A stretch of DNA of 64,000 bases from Vibrio echinoideorum (GCF_024347455.1 NZ_AP025483.1:2852001-2916000), one strand, 5' to 3'. Shown: positions 20,291 through 34,746, numbered from the stretch's first letter. Translations and numbers: made by a program. The notes: a model not told the origin generated them from the letters alone.

Positions 20291-21130
20291 TTACTTACTC
20301 GATATCAAGGCCAAGCACTGACTAGGCATCACTTTAACTTTCTTTTTTTTCTTACTTTTAACGACTTTCTTAGGGGGAGGAACAGGAACGGTCTTTGGAG
20401 CCCAACTGGCCAGTTCATCTCCACAACCATCACCTTCAGGTGGGTTTGCTTGAGCTACGCAGTTCAGACTACCTTCAGGACACTTTAAACGAACATGAAA
20501 ATGAGAGTGGTGGCCCCACCAAGGTCTGATTTTACCTAACCAAGCTCTATCATTGGAATCAAAACTCTCTTGATCACATAGTGCTTGTTTAATAATTGGA
20601 TGAACAAAAATACGCACCACTTTTTCATCTTTCGCTGCATAGCGAATAACTTGAAAGTGATCATCAGTCCAATTCGATTTACGCAGCTTGTAGTTGGTTA
20701 GATCCACGACACTCACAGGTTTAGGTACAGCAAGCTCATTAACTGAAAGTCTCTTACTTGTTAACCTCAACCATATATCAATATCTAACCCGGTTTGATG
20801 ACTTGAATGGCCAGAAGAAAAACGTCCGCCTCTTGGCAGAGATATATCGCCAACCAATAAATTGGTGCTGAGTTTTTCATCAGTAGTAACACCTAACCTT
20901 TCAATAAACTGAATCGCCTCAGAGTGGCCGTAATAGCGCTCTCTCTGAGGGCGAATAATTTGGTATCCCTGCCCATCAATAGGCAAAGCCTGTGCGCCAT
21001 CAAGGCACCCGTTGGCATAACTTCCGATTGATGAGGTTGAGTTTCTTGTCGGGCTTTTCTCTTTTTCCCATGGGGTTGCCAATACAAAAAACGAACAAAA
21101 GATTGCGGCTAGTGTACAAAATAACCTCAT
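20291..21130 (-). CDS. mepA: Penicillin-insensitive murein endopeptidase MepA
   Basis: Periplasmic LAS-family metallopeptidase (M74) cleaving D-Ala-meso-DAP cross-links of peptidoglycan. I start at the ATG at 21130, giving MRLFCTLAAIFCSFFVLATPWEK, a clear signal peptide. The longer frame (to 21250) adds 40 unconserved residues. From this start the protein has 279 residues. Zinc and catalytic motifs are GGRFSSGHSSHQTGLDIDIW and the HSHFHVRL segment; six cysteines match the disulfide pattern of the E. coli enzyme. A Lys-rich tract near the C-terminus (KKVVKSKKKKKVKV) is unusual. Confidence 0.92.
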   Translation of the reverse strand: MRLFCTLAAIFCSFFVLATPWEKEKSPTRNSTSSIGSYANGCLDGAQALPIDGQGYQIIRPQRERYYGHSEAIQFIERLGVTTDEKLSTNLLVGDISLPRGGRFSSGHSSHQTGLDIDIWLRLTSKRLSVNELAVPKPVSVVDLTNYKLRKSNWTDDHFQVIRYAAKDEKVVRIFVHPIIKQALCDQESFDSNDRAWLGKIRPWWGHHSHFHVRLKCPEGSLNCVAQANPPEGDGCGDELASWAPKTVPVPPPKKVVKSKKKKKVKVMPSQCLALISSK

Positions 21131-21245
21131 AACAATTCCAAGTGAACAATGTCTATTATTTATAGTAGTCGTCATTAAGCTATAGGTGCATATCGAGTTC
21201 GATTTTTCGAAGAGAATTGAGGTATTGCTAGTTAATTGGGGAGCT

Positions 21246-21273
21246 TTCAAACTTCAAACTTCAAACTTCAAAC
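21246..21273. repeat. Heptanucleotide tandem repeat TTCAAAC x4
   Basis: Four perfect head-to-tail copies of TTCAAAC upstream of mepA (about 115 bases before its start). Confidence 0.95.
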
Positions 21274-21381
21274 AGGAAGAGATAAACGACGAACATTTCA
21301 GAACTCAATATAAAGACAATATTAGCTCGGTACTCTTTCTATACCGGATGTAACTGTTGAATTTATCAAATCCTAGAAAGC

Positions 21382-21413
21382 AAAAAAGGCTCTAGTCTTT
21401 CGACTAGAGCCTT
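21382..21413 (-). terminator. Terminator of the rRNA operon
   Basis: A 12-bp perfect stem (21386-21397 with 21402-21413) followed on the minus strand by six Ts, just downstream of tRNA-Trp. Confidence 0.92.
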
Positions 21414-21418
21414 AAATA

Positions 21419-21495
<77 letters not shown>

Positions 21496-21530
21496 ATTTT
21501 CAGTTTTAAAGAGCTGAAACTCTGAATAAG

Positions 21531-21607
21531 TGGCGGAGTGGACGGGACTCGAACCCGCGACCCCCGGCGTGACAGGCCGGTATTCTAACCAACTGAACTA
21601 CCACTCC
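21531..21607 (-). tRNA. tRNA-Asp (GTC anticodon)
   Basis: A 77-base cloverleaf with encoded CCA. Acceptor GGAGTGG/CCACTCC, anticodon arm CCGGC-CTGTCAC-GCCGG with anticodon GTC, T loop GTTCGAGTC. It lies between 5S rRNA and tRNA-Trp. Confidence 0.97.
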
Positions 21608-21672
21608 GCAGTGGTCAACTCACTAAGTGAGCGTCCATATCTCCAGGTCGGTCAACCTAAAGATTTAATTTA

Positions 21673-21792
21673 AAGCCTGGCGATGTCCTACTCTCACATG
21701 GGGAAACCCCACACTACCATCGGCGCTATTGTGTTTCACTTCTGAGTTCGGCATGGAATCAGGTGGGTCCACAATGCTATGGTCGCCAAGCA
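21673..21792 (-). rRNA. rrf: 5S ribosomal RNA
   Basis: About 120 bases; on the minus strand it starts TGCTTGGCGACCATAG and ends ATCGCCAGGCTT, with the conserved CCGAACTCAGAAGTGAAAC core. Ends are placed from the terminal helix. Confidence 0.96.
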
Positions 21793-21923
21793 AATTTTGC
21801 TTTTACTTTCAGTTTTTTAAAAACTGAAGGCAAAATAATCTGGAAAGCTTATTTAAAAGTTATTTCTCTTCAAACGCATTCAAGGTCTGGTACATCTGAG
21901 TCCACAAAACCCCTTGGGTGTTG

Positions 21924-24818
<2,895 letters not shown>

Positions 24819-25132
24819 ATACAACCCGAAAGGGTCTTAGTGTATGGCAACTAACCAAGGTTTTTGGTTGTCATCAAGAAGGGTTAATTCCTGATAACTG
24901 TTTGCCGGACTCAATTGTGAATCAATGTAAACATTGATTCGAATACAAGACACTTGAATGTGTTTGTTGTGTTTATCTAATGAAAGATAAACATTGAGAA
25001 CTTTTAAATTTGATTGAATTACTCGTAAGTAAATCAATCAGTCAGCTTTCCAAATTGTTAAAGAGCTTGATTCATCTTCTATTAAAAGAAGGGAACCATT
25101 TTTAAATATTTTCAAAGAAAAACACTTAAAGA
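24819..25132 (-). other. tRNA-Ala to 23S spacer of the rRNA operon
   Basis: Non-coding spacer of 314 bases. It holds a boxA-like element and sequences expected to form the RNase III processing stem flanking 23S rRNA. No second tRNA is present. Confidence 0.8.
25055..25068 (-). promoter_or_regulatory. boxA antitermination element in the 16S-23S spacer
   Basis: Minus strand AAGCTCTTTAACAA, matching the boxA core (TGCTCTTTAACA) bound by NusB/S10. The same sequence recurs in the leader at 27121. Confidence 0.85.
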
Positions 25133-25208
25133 TGGTGGAGCTATGCGGGATCGAACCGCAGACCTCCTCGCTGCCAGCGAGGCGCTCTCCCAGCTGAGCT
25201 ATAGCCCC
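25133..25208 (-). tRNA. tRNA-Ala (GGC anticodon)
   Basis: A 76-base cloverleaf with encoded CCA in the 16S-23S spacer. Anticodon arm CCTCG-CTGGCAG-CGAGG gives GGC. Acceptor GGGGCTA/TAGCTCC. Confidence 0.97.
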
Positions 25209-25285
25209 ATCTGGAAAAGTATTTCTACTCTTAACTTTTTAAACCTAATCAATCTGTGTGGACACTCATCGTGACTATCTTCGTA

Positions 25286-26840
<1,555 letters not shown>

Positions 26841-27120
26841 AAGATTTTGTGACTCAACGAATACTGACTTCAAAACTAATATTCATTCGCCTATTCGAAA
26901 ATAAACAAAGAACATGTAATTCTAAAGCTATTACCATTCCAACAGAATGGTAATGAATTGACTGTGCCAAAATTAAGTAAACTTAATTTTGTATTGGTCA
27001 CTCAGTTCATTGAAATCAAGTTTGTTACCGAAGTAACTGTTTTACTTCTCTTAATAAAAAGGGAAGATAAAACGTTTTGATATTCATCAACGAGTGCCCA
27101 CACAGATTGATAGGTCTAAA

Positions 27121-27134
27121 TTGTTAAAGAGCTT
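27121..27134 (-). promoter_or_regulatory. boxA antitermination element in the rRNA leader
   Basis: Minus strand AAGCTCTTTAACAA, between the promoters and 16S rRNA, as in other gammaproteobacterial rRNA operons. Confidence 0.88.
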
Positions 27135-27183
27135 TACTTATTGAGCGTTCCTTTTAGTAAGGAGCCTCTCTAAGTGGACGGCC

Positions 27184-27211
27184 ATTCTAGCGAATTGGGT
27201 TCCAGTGTCAA
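27184..27211 (-). promoter_or_regulatory. rRNA promoter, downstream of the tandem pair (P2)
   Basis: Minus strand TTGACA (27206-27211), a 16-bp spacer and TAGAAT (27184-27189). The following discriminator GGCCGTCC is GC-rich, as in promoters under stringent and growth-rate control, and an A-rich stretch upstream could be an UP element. Confidence 0.85.
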
Positions 27212-27308
27212 ACACTTTTTCCAGCTAATTTTTCAAAGCATCTTAAATGCTTATCACCGTCTTGTTACTTAGTTCAAACCACTTGGTTATCCCTGGCAAC
27301 GGAGGCGG

Positions 27309-27336
27309 ATTATAGAGAGAATGTTTTTTTACACAA
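27309..27336 (-). promoter_or_regulatory. rRNA promoter, upstream of the tandem pair (P1)
   Basis: Minus strand TTGTGT (27331-27336), a 16-bp spacer and a perfect TATAAT (27309-27314), then the GC-rich discriminator CCGCCTCC. It lies 125 bases upstream of P2, the usual distance of tandem rRNA promoters. Confidence 0.8.
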
Positions 27337-27402
27337 GACCAAAAATGAAAAAAAACCGCCACAGGCGATCGTTCGGACACTATTCACACAAAGCGTTCAA
27401 AA

Positions 27403-27441
27403 TAGGTACGATTATGTCTTAATTTCGACTAATCGTACCTA
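27403..27441 (-). terminator. Probable clpB terminator
   Basis: A 12-bp perfect inverted repeat TAGGTACGATTA / TAATCGTACCTA with a 15-base loop. It is followed on the minus strand by TTTTG. The short T-run makes efficiency uncertain. Confidence 0.7.
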
Positions 27442-27455
27442 TCGCTAAACTTTAG

Positions 27456-30032
27456 TTATGACTGATGAGCAATAATTCTATCGTTGTTCACTAAAAGCTG
27501 AACTTTCTTATCTGGATTTATTTTCCCCGCAAGTATTGCTTTAGCTAGCGGGTTCTCGACACTTTGTTGAATTGCTCGTTTCAAAGGTCTAGCACCATAA
27601 ACTGGGTCGAAGCCAACTTGAGCGATTAACTTCAACGCTTTGTCGGAGACTTCAAGTTCATACCCATTGTCTTCCATTCGTTTGCTTAAATACTGAAGCT
27701 GAATAGAAGCTATGGATTGAATGTGCTCTTGGCCTAATGGATGGAATACAACACTTTCATCAACTCGGTTCAAAAACTCCGGACGAAAGTGCTTACCGAC
27801 AACTTCCATCACTTCATTTTTAATTCCTTGGTAATCCAATGTATTGAAGTTCTCTTGAATACGATCAGAACCAAGATTTGATGTCATGATTACTACCGTA
27901 TTTCTAAAGTCGACTGTGCGACCCTGTCCATCAGTTAAGCGCCCATCATCCAGAACCTGTAATAGAATGTTGAAAACATCTAGGTGAGCTTTCTCCACTT
28001 CATCCAACAAAATTACCGAGTAAGGTTTACGACGCACCGCTTCGGTTAAGTAACCACCCTCTTCATATCCAACATAACCAGGAGGAGCTCCAACCAAACG
28101 AGCAACAGAGTGCTTCTCCATAAACTCAGACATATCTATACGTACCATGGCATCTTCACTATCAAACATGAAGTTAGCCAATGTTTTACACAGTTCAGTT
28201 TTACCTACTCCTGTTGGACCAAGAAATAGAAAAGAACCAATCGGTTTGTTTGGGTCAGACAAGCCAGCTCGGCTACGACGAATCGCATTCGATACCACTT
28301 CAACAGCTTCCGCTTGCCCGATAACGCGCTTATGCAAAACACCTTCCATTTTTAGAAGCTTCTCTTTCTCTGCTTCTAACATTTTGGATACAGGAATCCC
28401 CGTTTGCTTAGAGAGTACATCTGCGATTTCCGCATCGGTGACTTTATTACGTAACAGCGTCATTTCTTGCATTTCGGCTTGAGTCGCTAGATCTAACTGC
28501 TTCTCCAGCTCTGGGATTCGTCCATATTGAAGTTCTGACATCCGATTAAGATCACCAGCACGTCGTGCAAAGTCCATATCCATGCGAGCTTGCTCTAGCT
28601 CTGACTTGATATGTTGAGTACCTGACAATGCTGCCTTCTCCGCGTTCCAAACTTCTTCAAGTTCTGCGAAGTCTCGTTCTTTATCAGAAAGCTCAGCTTG
28701 CAATGTGCGAAGGCGCTTTTCACTGGCCTCATCATTTTCGTTAGTTAACGCTTGCTGCTCAATCTTCAGTTGGATGATCTTACGCTCTAGTTTATCCAAT
28801 GATTCAGGCTTAGAGTCGATTTGCATGCGAATACTCGAAGCTGCTTCATCAATCAAATCAATTGCCTTATCGGGCAACTGACGATCCGAAACATAACGAT
28901 GAGATAACGTCGCCGCCGCTACAATCGCTGGGTCAGTAATTTCGACATGATGGTGAAGTTCATAGCGCTCTTTCAAACCACGAAGAATAGCCACGGTGTC
29001 TTCAACGGTTGGTTCATCCACTATTATTTTTTGGAATCGACGCTCTAAAGCAGGATCTTTCTCTATATACTGACGATATTCGTCAAGCGTCGTTGCACCG
29101 ACACAATGCAGTTCACCGCGAGCCAATGCTGGTTTCAGCATATTGCCGGCATCCATAGAGCCCTCACCTTTACCCGCACCTACCATAGTGTGAATTTCAT
29201 CAATGAAGAGGATGATGTTTCCTTCTTCTTTAGACAATTCGTTGAGAACTGATTTCAAACGCTCTTCGAATTCACCTCTATATTTAGCACCTGCAATCAA
29301 AGAACCCATGTCTAACGACAGTACACGACGGCCTCTTAAGCCTTCTGGCACCTCGTTATTAATAATACGCTGCGCCAAACCTTCAACAATTGCAGTTTTA
29401 CCCACACCAGGTTGACCGATAATGACAGGGTTATTTTTAGTACGACGCTGAAGAACTTGAATGGTGCGACGAATTTCATCGTCTCGACCAATCACAGGAT
29501 CAAGCTTGCCTTGCTCTGCTCTTTCAGTCAGATCAATCGTGAACTTCTCTAATGCTTGGCGTCTGTCTTCGGCATTCGGGTCATCGACTTTTTGACCCCC
29601 TCGAACCTGCTCGATAGCTTGAGATAACTTTTGTTCGGTAAGACCTAGCTCTTTAAGCAACTTACCTAAAGGACCTTTGTCTTCAACAGCTGCAAGTAGG
29701 AACACTTCTGAGGAGATGTAGCTGTCTTGACGCTTTTGCGCGACTTTATCACATAGGTTGAACAGCGTTCCCATTGCACTAGAAAGCTGAACATCACCAC
29801 CGATACCGCTAACTTTCGGCACACGGTCCAACATTTCACTCAATTTAGAACGCAGTTGAACCACATCAATATTCTGCATGGTGAGCAATGGACGAATTGC
29901 ACTACCATCTTGATTAAGCAAAGACACCATCAGGTGTACAGGTTCTATATATTGGTGATCACGACCTAATGCGAGCGACTGAGCATCAGATATCGCAATT
30001 TGGAATTTACTAGTGAATCGATCGAGACGCAT
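27456..30032 (-). CDS. clpB: ATP-dependent chaperone ClpB
   Basis: Hexameric AAA+ disaggregase that, with DnaK, extracts proteins from aggregates. The 858 residues match E. coli ClpB (857). Domain order is the Clp-N repeat pair (about 1-145) and AAA-1 with Walker A GQPGVGKT and Walker [11 protein letters not shown]. The long coiled-coil middle domain (about 410-525) and AAA-2 with GPTGVGKTE and [10 protein letters not shown] follow. The starting residues [11 protein letters not shown] are the conserved N-terminus. A heat-shock-like promoter lies upstream. It stands alone downstream of pgeF, 142 bases away. Confidence 0.98.
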   Translation of the reverse strand: MRLDRFTSKFQIAISDAQSLALGRDHQYIEPVHLMVSLLNQDGSAIRPLLTMQNIDVVQLRSKLSEMLDRVPKVSGIGGDVQLSSAMGTLFNLCDKVAQKRQDSYISSEVFLLAAVEDKGPLGKLLKELGLTEQKLSQAIEQVRGGQKVDDPNAEDRRQALEKFTIDLTERAEQGKLDPVIGRDDEIRRTIQVLQRRTKNNPVIIGQPGVGKTAIVEGLAQRIINNEVPEGLRGRRVLSLDMGSLIAGAKYRGEFEERLKSVLNELSKEEGNIILFIDEIHTMVGAGKGEGSMDAGNMLKPALARGELHCVGATTLDEYRQYIEKDPALERRFQKIIVDEPTVEDTVAILRGLKERYELHHHVEITDPAIVAAATLSHRYVSDRQLPDKAIDLIDEAASSIRMQIDSKPESLDKLERKIIQLKIEQQALTNENDEASEKRLRTLQAELSDKERDFAELEEVWNAEKAALSGTQHIKSELEQARMDMDFARRAGDLNRMSELQYGRIPELEKQLDLATQAEMQEMTLLRNKVTDAEIADVLSKQTGIPVSKMLEAEKEKLLKMEGVLHKRVIGQAEAVEVVSNAIRRSRAGLSDPNKPIGSFLFLGPTGVGKTELCKTLANFMFDSEDAMVRIDMSEFMEKHSVARLVGAPPGYVGYEEGGYLTEAVRRKPYSVILLDEVEKAHLDVFNILLQVLDDGRLTDGQGRTVDFRNTVVIMTSNLGSDRIQENFNTLDYQGIKNEVMEVVGKHFRPEFLNRVDESVVFHPLGQEHIQSIASIQLQYLSKRMEDNGYELEVSDKALKLIAQVGFDPVYGARPLKRAIQQSVENPLAKAILAGKINPDKKVQLLVNNDRIIAHQS

Positions 30033-30074
30033 GCCAACCTTCCTACTCTTAGATATGTTTATCTTATGGTTAGA

Positions 30075-30103
30075 AGATGGATACGGTAACGCAGATTTTC
30101 AAG
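30075..30103 (-). promoter_or_regulatory. Possible sigma-32 heat-shock promoter of clpB
   Basis: Minus strand CTTGAA (30098-30103), a 15-base spacer and ATCCATCT (30075-30082), matching the CTTGAA / CCCCATNT consensus fully at -35 and in five of seven defined bases at -10. It lies 43 bases upstream of the clpB start. Confidence 0.6.
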
Positions 30104-30174
30104 GGATAAGGGTGAAGAATAGAGGTGATATGAAAATATAAATGAACTGGATGAGTGGTTGTGCTAGTCAGAGG

Positions 30175-30915
30175 TTACTCTAACCAAATAAAGGTAGCTT
30201 GGCGTCCAGTAATACCATCACGACGATAAGAATAAAAAGAGTCAGAATCAGCATATGTACATAGATTCGAATCTGTCACTGAAGTCACACCCACTTTGTG
30301 TAGCCGTTGGGTCGCAAGTTGAGACATGTTTGCCAACCACTTGCCAGGTTCAGGTTTAGCTTTAAATGCTAATTTCGCTTGAGGGTTGAAACGAACAAAA
30401 GCTTCTAGCACATCTTCACCTACCTCAAAAGCCTCTTTACCTATCGCAGGGCCAAGCCAAGCAATAATCTGGTTAGATGAATCAAGGTTTGAAAACTTTG
30501 CAACTGCATTTTCAATAATGCCACCAGCAAGACCACGCCAGCCAGCATGAACTGCAGCGACTTGAGTACCTTTAGTATCAGTAAGGATTACAGGCAAACA
30601 ATCGGCTGTCATCGCAGAACACACAACACCCTTTGCAGTGGTATATGTACCATCCGCATCAAGAACATTCATCACAGGTTCTAAAACCGTAACGACATCT
30701 GTTGAGTGAGTTTGATTTAACCATACCGGAGCAGTAGGCATATTAGCGTGTTGCTTTAGCCATGCTCGATTGCTTTCAACAAGCGAAGCATCATCCCCAA
30801 CATGCATACCGAGATTTAACCCTTGATACGCACCAGTAGAAAAACCATCGAAACGAGTCGAAGCAAATGCCTTCACGTTTTGAGAAGCGTTCCAGTCAGG
30901 GATGATCACTGACAT
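30175..30915 (-). CDS. pgeF: Peptidoglycan editing factor PgeF (YfiH, multicopper oxidase/laccase-fold family)
   Basis: Cytoplasmic protein of the DUF152/YfiH family, 246 residues. E. coli YfiH prevents incorporation of wrong amino acids such as L-Ser into the peptidoglycan stem, and relatives show purine nucleoside activities. The metal-binding histidine and cysteine motifs are WLNQTHSTDVV, ADCLPV and AAVHAGWRGL. The start lies only 2 bases after the rluD stop, so it is co-transcribed with rluD, the common gammaproteobacterial arrangement rluD-pgeF-clpB. Confidence 0.92.
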   Translation of the reverse strand: MSVIIPDWNASQNVKAFASTRFDGFSTGAYQGLNLGMHVGDDASLVESNRAWLKQHANMPTAPVWLNQTHSTDVVTVLEPVMNVLDADGTYTTAKGVVCSAMTADCLPVILTDTKGTQVAAVHAGWRGLAGGIIENAVAKFSNLDSSNQIIAWLGPAIGKEAFEVGEDVLEAFVRFNPQAKLAFKAKPEPGKWLANMSQLATQRLHKVGVTSVTDSNLCTYADSDSFYSYRRDGITGRQATFIWLE

Positions 30916-30917
30916 GA

Positions 30918-31892
30918 TTAAATGTCGTCTTCGTGATTTTCGCGAGCATCAACACGTAATGCTTCTGCCATCACAACCATGTCATTTGGAATAGGTGCGT
31001 GGAACTCAACTTCTTCACCAGTAATAGGGTGAACAAATTTAAGCATTACAGCATGCAGCGCTTGGCGATCAAAAGAACGAATCATTGTCGTCAGCTCTTC
31101 AGATGCACCTTTTGGAATACGTGCACGACCACCGTATGCGATATCACCTAACAGCGGATGCTGAAGGTATGACATGTGAACACGGATTTGGTGAGTACGA
31201 CCTGTTTCTAGACGCAGACGAATACGAGTATGTTCGCGGAAGTGCTCAGCAACACGATAGTGAGTTACCGCAGGCTTACCTAATTCATTGACATCCATTA
31301 AGGTACGCTTAGTAGCATGACGGCTAATGCCTTTCTCTACCACACCACCCGCTGTCATTTTACCAATTGCAATTGCTTCATATTCACGAGTAATACGACG
31401 CTTAGCAAGAGCACGCACGAGGCGAGTTTGAGCTGGAACCGTTTTAGCTACAACCATAAGACCGGTTGTATCTTTATCAAGACGGTGCACAATACCTGCA
31501 CGAGGTACTTCTGCAATCTGAGGGTAATGGAAAAGCAACGCGTTGAGTATAGTTCCATCCGGCGTACCAGCGCCTGGGTGTACAACCAGGTCGCGAGGCT
31601 TATTGATAACCAATAAGTCATCATCTTCGTAGACAATGTTTAGAGGAATATCTTGTGCTTCCCAGCGTTCTTCATCTGCAAGTTCTGCTTGTAAGATGAT
31701 ATCTTCACCGCCCAAAACTATAGTGCGCGGTTTAGTGATAACTTCGCCATCCACTTGGATTTTGCCGTCAAGAAGCCACTCTTTTATACGAGAGCGAGAG
31801 AAATCGGTAAATAGTTCAGCGACAGCTTGGTCTAAACGTTGACCTAACTGGCTGCTTTTTACTGTGTCTGTTAATGTTATCTGCTGAGCCAT
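30918..31892 (-). CDS. rluD: 23S rRNA pseudouridine synthase RluD
   Basis: Makes pseudouridines 1911, 1915 and 1917 in helix 69 of 23S rRNA. The 324 residues carry an N-terminal S4 RNA-binding domain (about 17-75) and the RluA-type catalytic core. The active-site aspartate is in GIVHRLDKDTTGLMVVAK near residue 139. Further motifs are RIRLRLETGRTHQIRVH and HPLLGDIAYGG. It is divergent from bamD, which encodes an outer-membrane assembly lipoprotein, the standard context for rluD. Confidence 0.96.
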   Translation of the reverse strand: MAQQITLTDTVKSSQLGQRLDQAVAELFTDFSRSRIKEWLLDGKIQVDGEVITKPRTIVLGGEDIILQAELADEERWEAQDIPLNIVYEDDDLLVINKPRDLVVHPGAGTPDGTILNALLFHYPQIAEVPRAGIVHRLDKDTTGLMVVAKTVPAQTRLVRALAKRRITREYEAIAIGKMTAGGVVEKGISRHATKRTLMDVNELGKPAVTHYRVAEHFREHTRIRLRLETGRTHQIRVHMSYLQHPLLGDIAYGGRARIPKGASEELTTMIRSFDRQALHAVMLKFVHPITGEEVEFHAPIPNDMVVMAEALRVDARENHEDDI

Positions 31893-32029
31893 ATCGAACT
31901 TTTTTAAAAACCGTGAGACTAATACCCATTAGTATGGATAAAATAGAATAATTGCATCATTGTATCTGTTACTGGTTAGAAAGTAACGGAAGCTTACGAA
32001 ATATTTAATTCAAGGAATCGACGCCTGAC

Positions 32030-32758
32030 ATGAAACACCTTACTTTATCGGGTCTATTAGCCGTATCACTCTTGGTTGGTTGTTCAAGCAGTGAAGAGAT
32101 AGTGCCAGATGTACCACCATCGGTTCTCTACTCTGACGCTCAAGCATCACTTCAGAGTGGTAGCTGGCTGTCTGCAATCGAAAAGCTAGAAGCCCTAGAC
32201 TCTCGTTACCCATTTGGCGCCTATTCAGAACAAGTACAACTGGATCTAATTTACGCGTACTACAAAAATGATGATTTAGCACTTGGTCTTGCAACCATTT
32301 CACGATTCCTACGTTTAAACCCAACTCATGAAAAACAAGACTGGGTACTTTACATGCGCGGCCTAACGCACATGGCACAAGACCGTAACTTCATGCACGA
32401 CATTTTTAATATCGACCGTAGTGACCGAGATCCAGAGCCAGTGAAACTCGCGTTTGCGGACTTCAAGCGACTACTGGAACGCTTTCCTAGCAGCCCTTAT
32501 GCGGAAGATGCGCAAAAACGCATGTTCGCACTTAAGAACCGCCTAGCAGAGTATGACTTAGCAACCGCGGATTTCTACCTAAGACGTGAAGCTTGGATCG
32601 CGGCGGTGAATCGAACTCAAGAACTGCAAAAGACTTACCCGGACACGATTGCTGCGCGTAAATCTTTAGAAATACAGTTAGAAGCCTACAAAAAACTTGG
32701 CTTAGAAGATGCAGTTTCAAGAACAGAAAAGTTGATTGAGTTAAACCAACTGCCTTAA
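32030..32758 (+). CDS. bamD: Outer-membrane protein assembly factor BamD
   Basis: Essential lipoprotein of the Bam complex, anchored to the inner leaflet of the outer membrane. The 242 residues begin with a lipoprotein signal (LLAVSLLVGCSSSE, acylated Cys18), followed by about five TPR-like helical repeats (ALDSRYPFGAYSEQVQLDLIYAYYK; FKRLLERFPSSPYAEDAQKR). Length equals the family norm. Divergent from rluD, terminated by a hairpin at 32781. Confidence 0.97.
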   Translation: MKHLTLSGLLAVSLLVGCSSSEEIVPDVPPSVLYSDAQASLQSGSWLSAIEKLEALDSRYPFGAYSEQVQLDLIYAYYKNDDLALGLATISRFLRLNPTHEKQDWVLYMRGLTHMAQDRNFMHDIFNIDRSDRDPEPVKLAFADFKRLLERFPSSPYAEDAQKRMFALKNRLAEYDLATADFYLRREAWIAAVNRTQELQKTYPDTIAARKSLEIQLEAYKKLGLEDAVSRTEKLIELNQLP

Positions 32759-32780
32759 TCAACTACTCACATAATTACTT

Positions 32781-32815
32781 AAAAAGCGTGCTAATTTCTT
32801 AGCGCGCTTTTTTTT
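32781..32815 (+). terminator. Terminator after bamD
   Basis: Imperfect stem AAAAAGCGTGCTA / TAGCGCGCTTTTT, ending in an eight-T run on the plus strand. Confidence 0.85.
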
Positions 32816-32904
32816 GAACTTCATCTGGTAAACTTGATGAATCTCATTTTCCGCGGTATCTTCAATAAGTAACTTTTAACAAAACATCAACATGGAGTGT
32901 GGAT

Positions 32905-34323
32905 GTGAGTAGGTTGTTATTATTTATTGGGATCGCGCTATTTAGCCAGTTTCCCTACGCGTTAGAACTTTCCCCATTAAGCAATAAGCCTTACATGGGC
33001 GACCTAGATGTACTCAAAACCAAAGGAACGGTCAGAGTATTGGTGTCGGCTGATCTCGGCTTTTACTACATAGAAGATGGTAAGCCAAAAGGTATCGTGG
33101 CAGAAATGCTCTACCACTTTGAGAAAAGTCTTCGCAAGAAGCACCCCTATCTCAATGTTCAAATCATCCCCGTTCAGCGAGATGACCTCCTTCCTTCTTT
33201 AGAATCTGGATACGGTGATGTTGCCGTTGCCAATTTAACGGTCACCGATAAACGCTTACAAGTGATCGATTTTTCAGATCCTATGATTAAAAACGGTAAA
33301 GAGCTCATTATCACTGGGAAAAAATCAGCCCCTATTACCGAAATCAAACAACTGAGCGGCAAAGAGGTGTGGATTCGCGCGAGCTCCAGCTATTTCGAGA
33401 GTGTGCAACGGGTGAATAAAGAACTCAACACGTTAGATTTACCACCTCTGCACGTCCACTTTATCGAAGAATCACTGCAAGACTACGAACTAATTGAGTT
33501 GGTAAACCAAGGCTATATACAAGGCACGATACTCGATAGCCACAAAGCGAAGTTATGGACTGATGTAATGGAAAACATTCAGGTTCATGACGACTTTCCT
33601 TTACGAGAGAATGGTCGTATTGCTTGGGCCTTAAGAAAAGACAGTCCAATCCTAAAAAAAGAGATCAATAAATACGTTAAAACATCTCGAAGCGGCACCT
33701 TACTGGGTAACGTGATATATCAAAAGTATATCGACAATACTCGCTGGTTAGGGCGAGCTCTCAACCCAAACAAAGTCGACAGAGTCACTAAGTTAGCCGA
33801 CGTCTTTGAGAAGTACTCAAGCAAGTATGAATTCGACCCTTTAATGATGTCAGCCCAAGGTTTTCAGGAATCAGGACTCGATCAGAGTAGAGTTTCTCAC
33901 CGTGGAGCGATTGGTGTCATGCAGGTTCTACCTAGCACCGCCAAAGACAAAAACGTCAATATTAAAAACATTCACAAAGTGGATAACAATATCCACGCGG
34001 GTGTAAAATATATGCGCTTTATCAAAGATCGGTACTTTGACGACCCTGCAATATCTCCTGACAACCAAATCTATTTTACTTTGGCTTCTTACAACGCCGG
34101 ACCGGCTAAGATTAGGAAGATGAGGTCTATTGCCAAGAAAAAAGGTTATAACCCCAATATTTGGTTCAAGAATGTAGAAATTATTACCCGTAAGTATGTG
34201 AGTAAAGAACCAGTGACCTACGTCGCCAACATCAACCGCTACTTCGTTATTTATAAACAGCTACAGGCTATTGATGCCATCCGAGAAAATGGCACGGCGC
34301 GGTTACTACAAACCAGTGATTAA
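32905..34323 (+). CDS. MltF-like membrane-bound lytic murein transglycosylase
   Basis: Periplasmic enzyme cleaving the MurNAc-GlcNAc bond of peptidoglycan with formation of anhydroMurNAc. I place the start at GTG 32905 because GGAG (32894-32897) is 7 bases upstream; the GTG at 32899 is only one base from it. This gives a 472-residue protein with signal peptide (MSRLLLFIGIALFSQFPYA). Domains are an SBP_bac_3-type solute-binding module (about 35-265) and a C-terminal SLT domain whose catalytic Glu is in AQGFQESGLDQ. GVMQVLPSTA and ASYNAGPAKIRK follow. The MltF architecture is clear, though it is shorter than E. coli MltF (518). Confidence 0.88.
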   Translation: MSRLLLFIGIALFSQFPYALELSPLSNKPYMGDLDVLKTKGTVRVLVSADLGFYYIEDGKPKGIVAEMLYHFEKSLRKKHPYLNVQIIPVQRDDLLPSLESGYGDVAVANLTVTDKRLQVIDFSDPMIKNGKELIITGKKSAPITEIKQLSGKEVWIRASSSYFESVQRVNKELNTLDLPPLHVHFIEESLQDYELIELVNQGYIQGTILDSHKAKLWTDVMENIQVHDDFPLRENGRIAWALRKDSPILKKEINKYVKTSRSGTLLGNVIYQKYIDNTRWLGRALNPNKVDRVTKLADVFEKYSSKYEFDPLMMSAQGFQESGLDQSRVSHRGAIGVMQVLPSTAKDKNVNIKNIHKVDNNIHAGVKYMRFIKDRYFDDPAISPDNQIYFTLASYNAGPAKIRKMRSIAKKKGYNPNIWFKNVEIITRKYVSKEPVTYVANINRYFVIYKQLQAIDAIRENGTARLLQTSD

Positions 34324-34386
34324 CGTACGAATTCAGAAAATCATATTGAGCCACAATCCACAGTGTTTAGATAACAAATAACGAAA

Positions 34387-34430
34387 TAACAAAAAGCCCA
34401 CATAAGACAACCTATGTGGGCTTTTTGTTA
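34387..34430 (+). terminator. Terminator of the MltF-like gene
   Basis: An 18-bp perfect inverted repeat (34387-34404 with 34413-34430) containing AAAAAGCCCACATA and a T-run. Confidence 0.92.
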
Positions 34431-34452
34431 TTTAATTAGAGTACAAACCAAG

Positions 34453-34468
34453 AGTGATTTAGATCACA
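34453..34468. promoter_or_regulatory. Possible CRP site upstream of raiA
   Basis: AGTGA-TTTAGA-TCACA matches the CRP consensus TGTGA-N6-TCACA with one mismatch. It lies about 280 bases upstream of raiA, far for direct activation, so its target is uncertain. Confidence 0.5.
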
Positions 34469-34746
34469 TAATCTTATTGAGTAAATTTTCATCAAGCACT
34501 TTCAAAAGGCTGTAAAGCGCCCCTAAAAACTGGTTTAATTTTTAGCGAAGCCTTGCCTCCAATTTATCGACTTTCATAGTGATAACAAGTGTTTTCCTAC
34601 AAAAATGCATCAAGATTTGCGTGAGATCACATTTGATTTTAATGTTCTCTCCCCCCCAACCAAAACAAGATCTATATCACATTCTTTATTCCCAAAAGTC
34701 GTAATCTGAAGTTAACTCATGAGGGATACTACAGAGGAAAACTTCT

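Larger units (their letters stand above)
26841..27455 (-). other. rRNA operon leader and promoter region
   Basis: No protein gene. From right to left it contains the clpB terminator hairpin, tandem promoters P1 and P2, boxA, and an AT-rich leader. A segment near 26925-26960 (GGTAAT...ATTACC-type symmetry) probably contributes to the stem processed by RNase III around 16S rRNA. Confidence 0.8.
34324..34746. other. Gap between MltF-like gene and raiA
   Basis: Holds the terminator of the upstream gene and a long raiA upstream region with one good CRP-like site and two further TCACA half-sites (near 34626 and 34676). A run of Cs (around 34650-34658) is present. No open frame with coding character. 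Confidence 0.6.
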
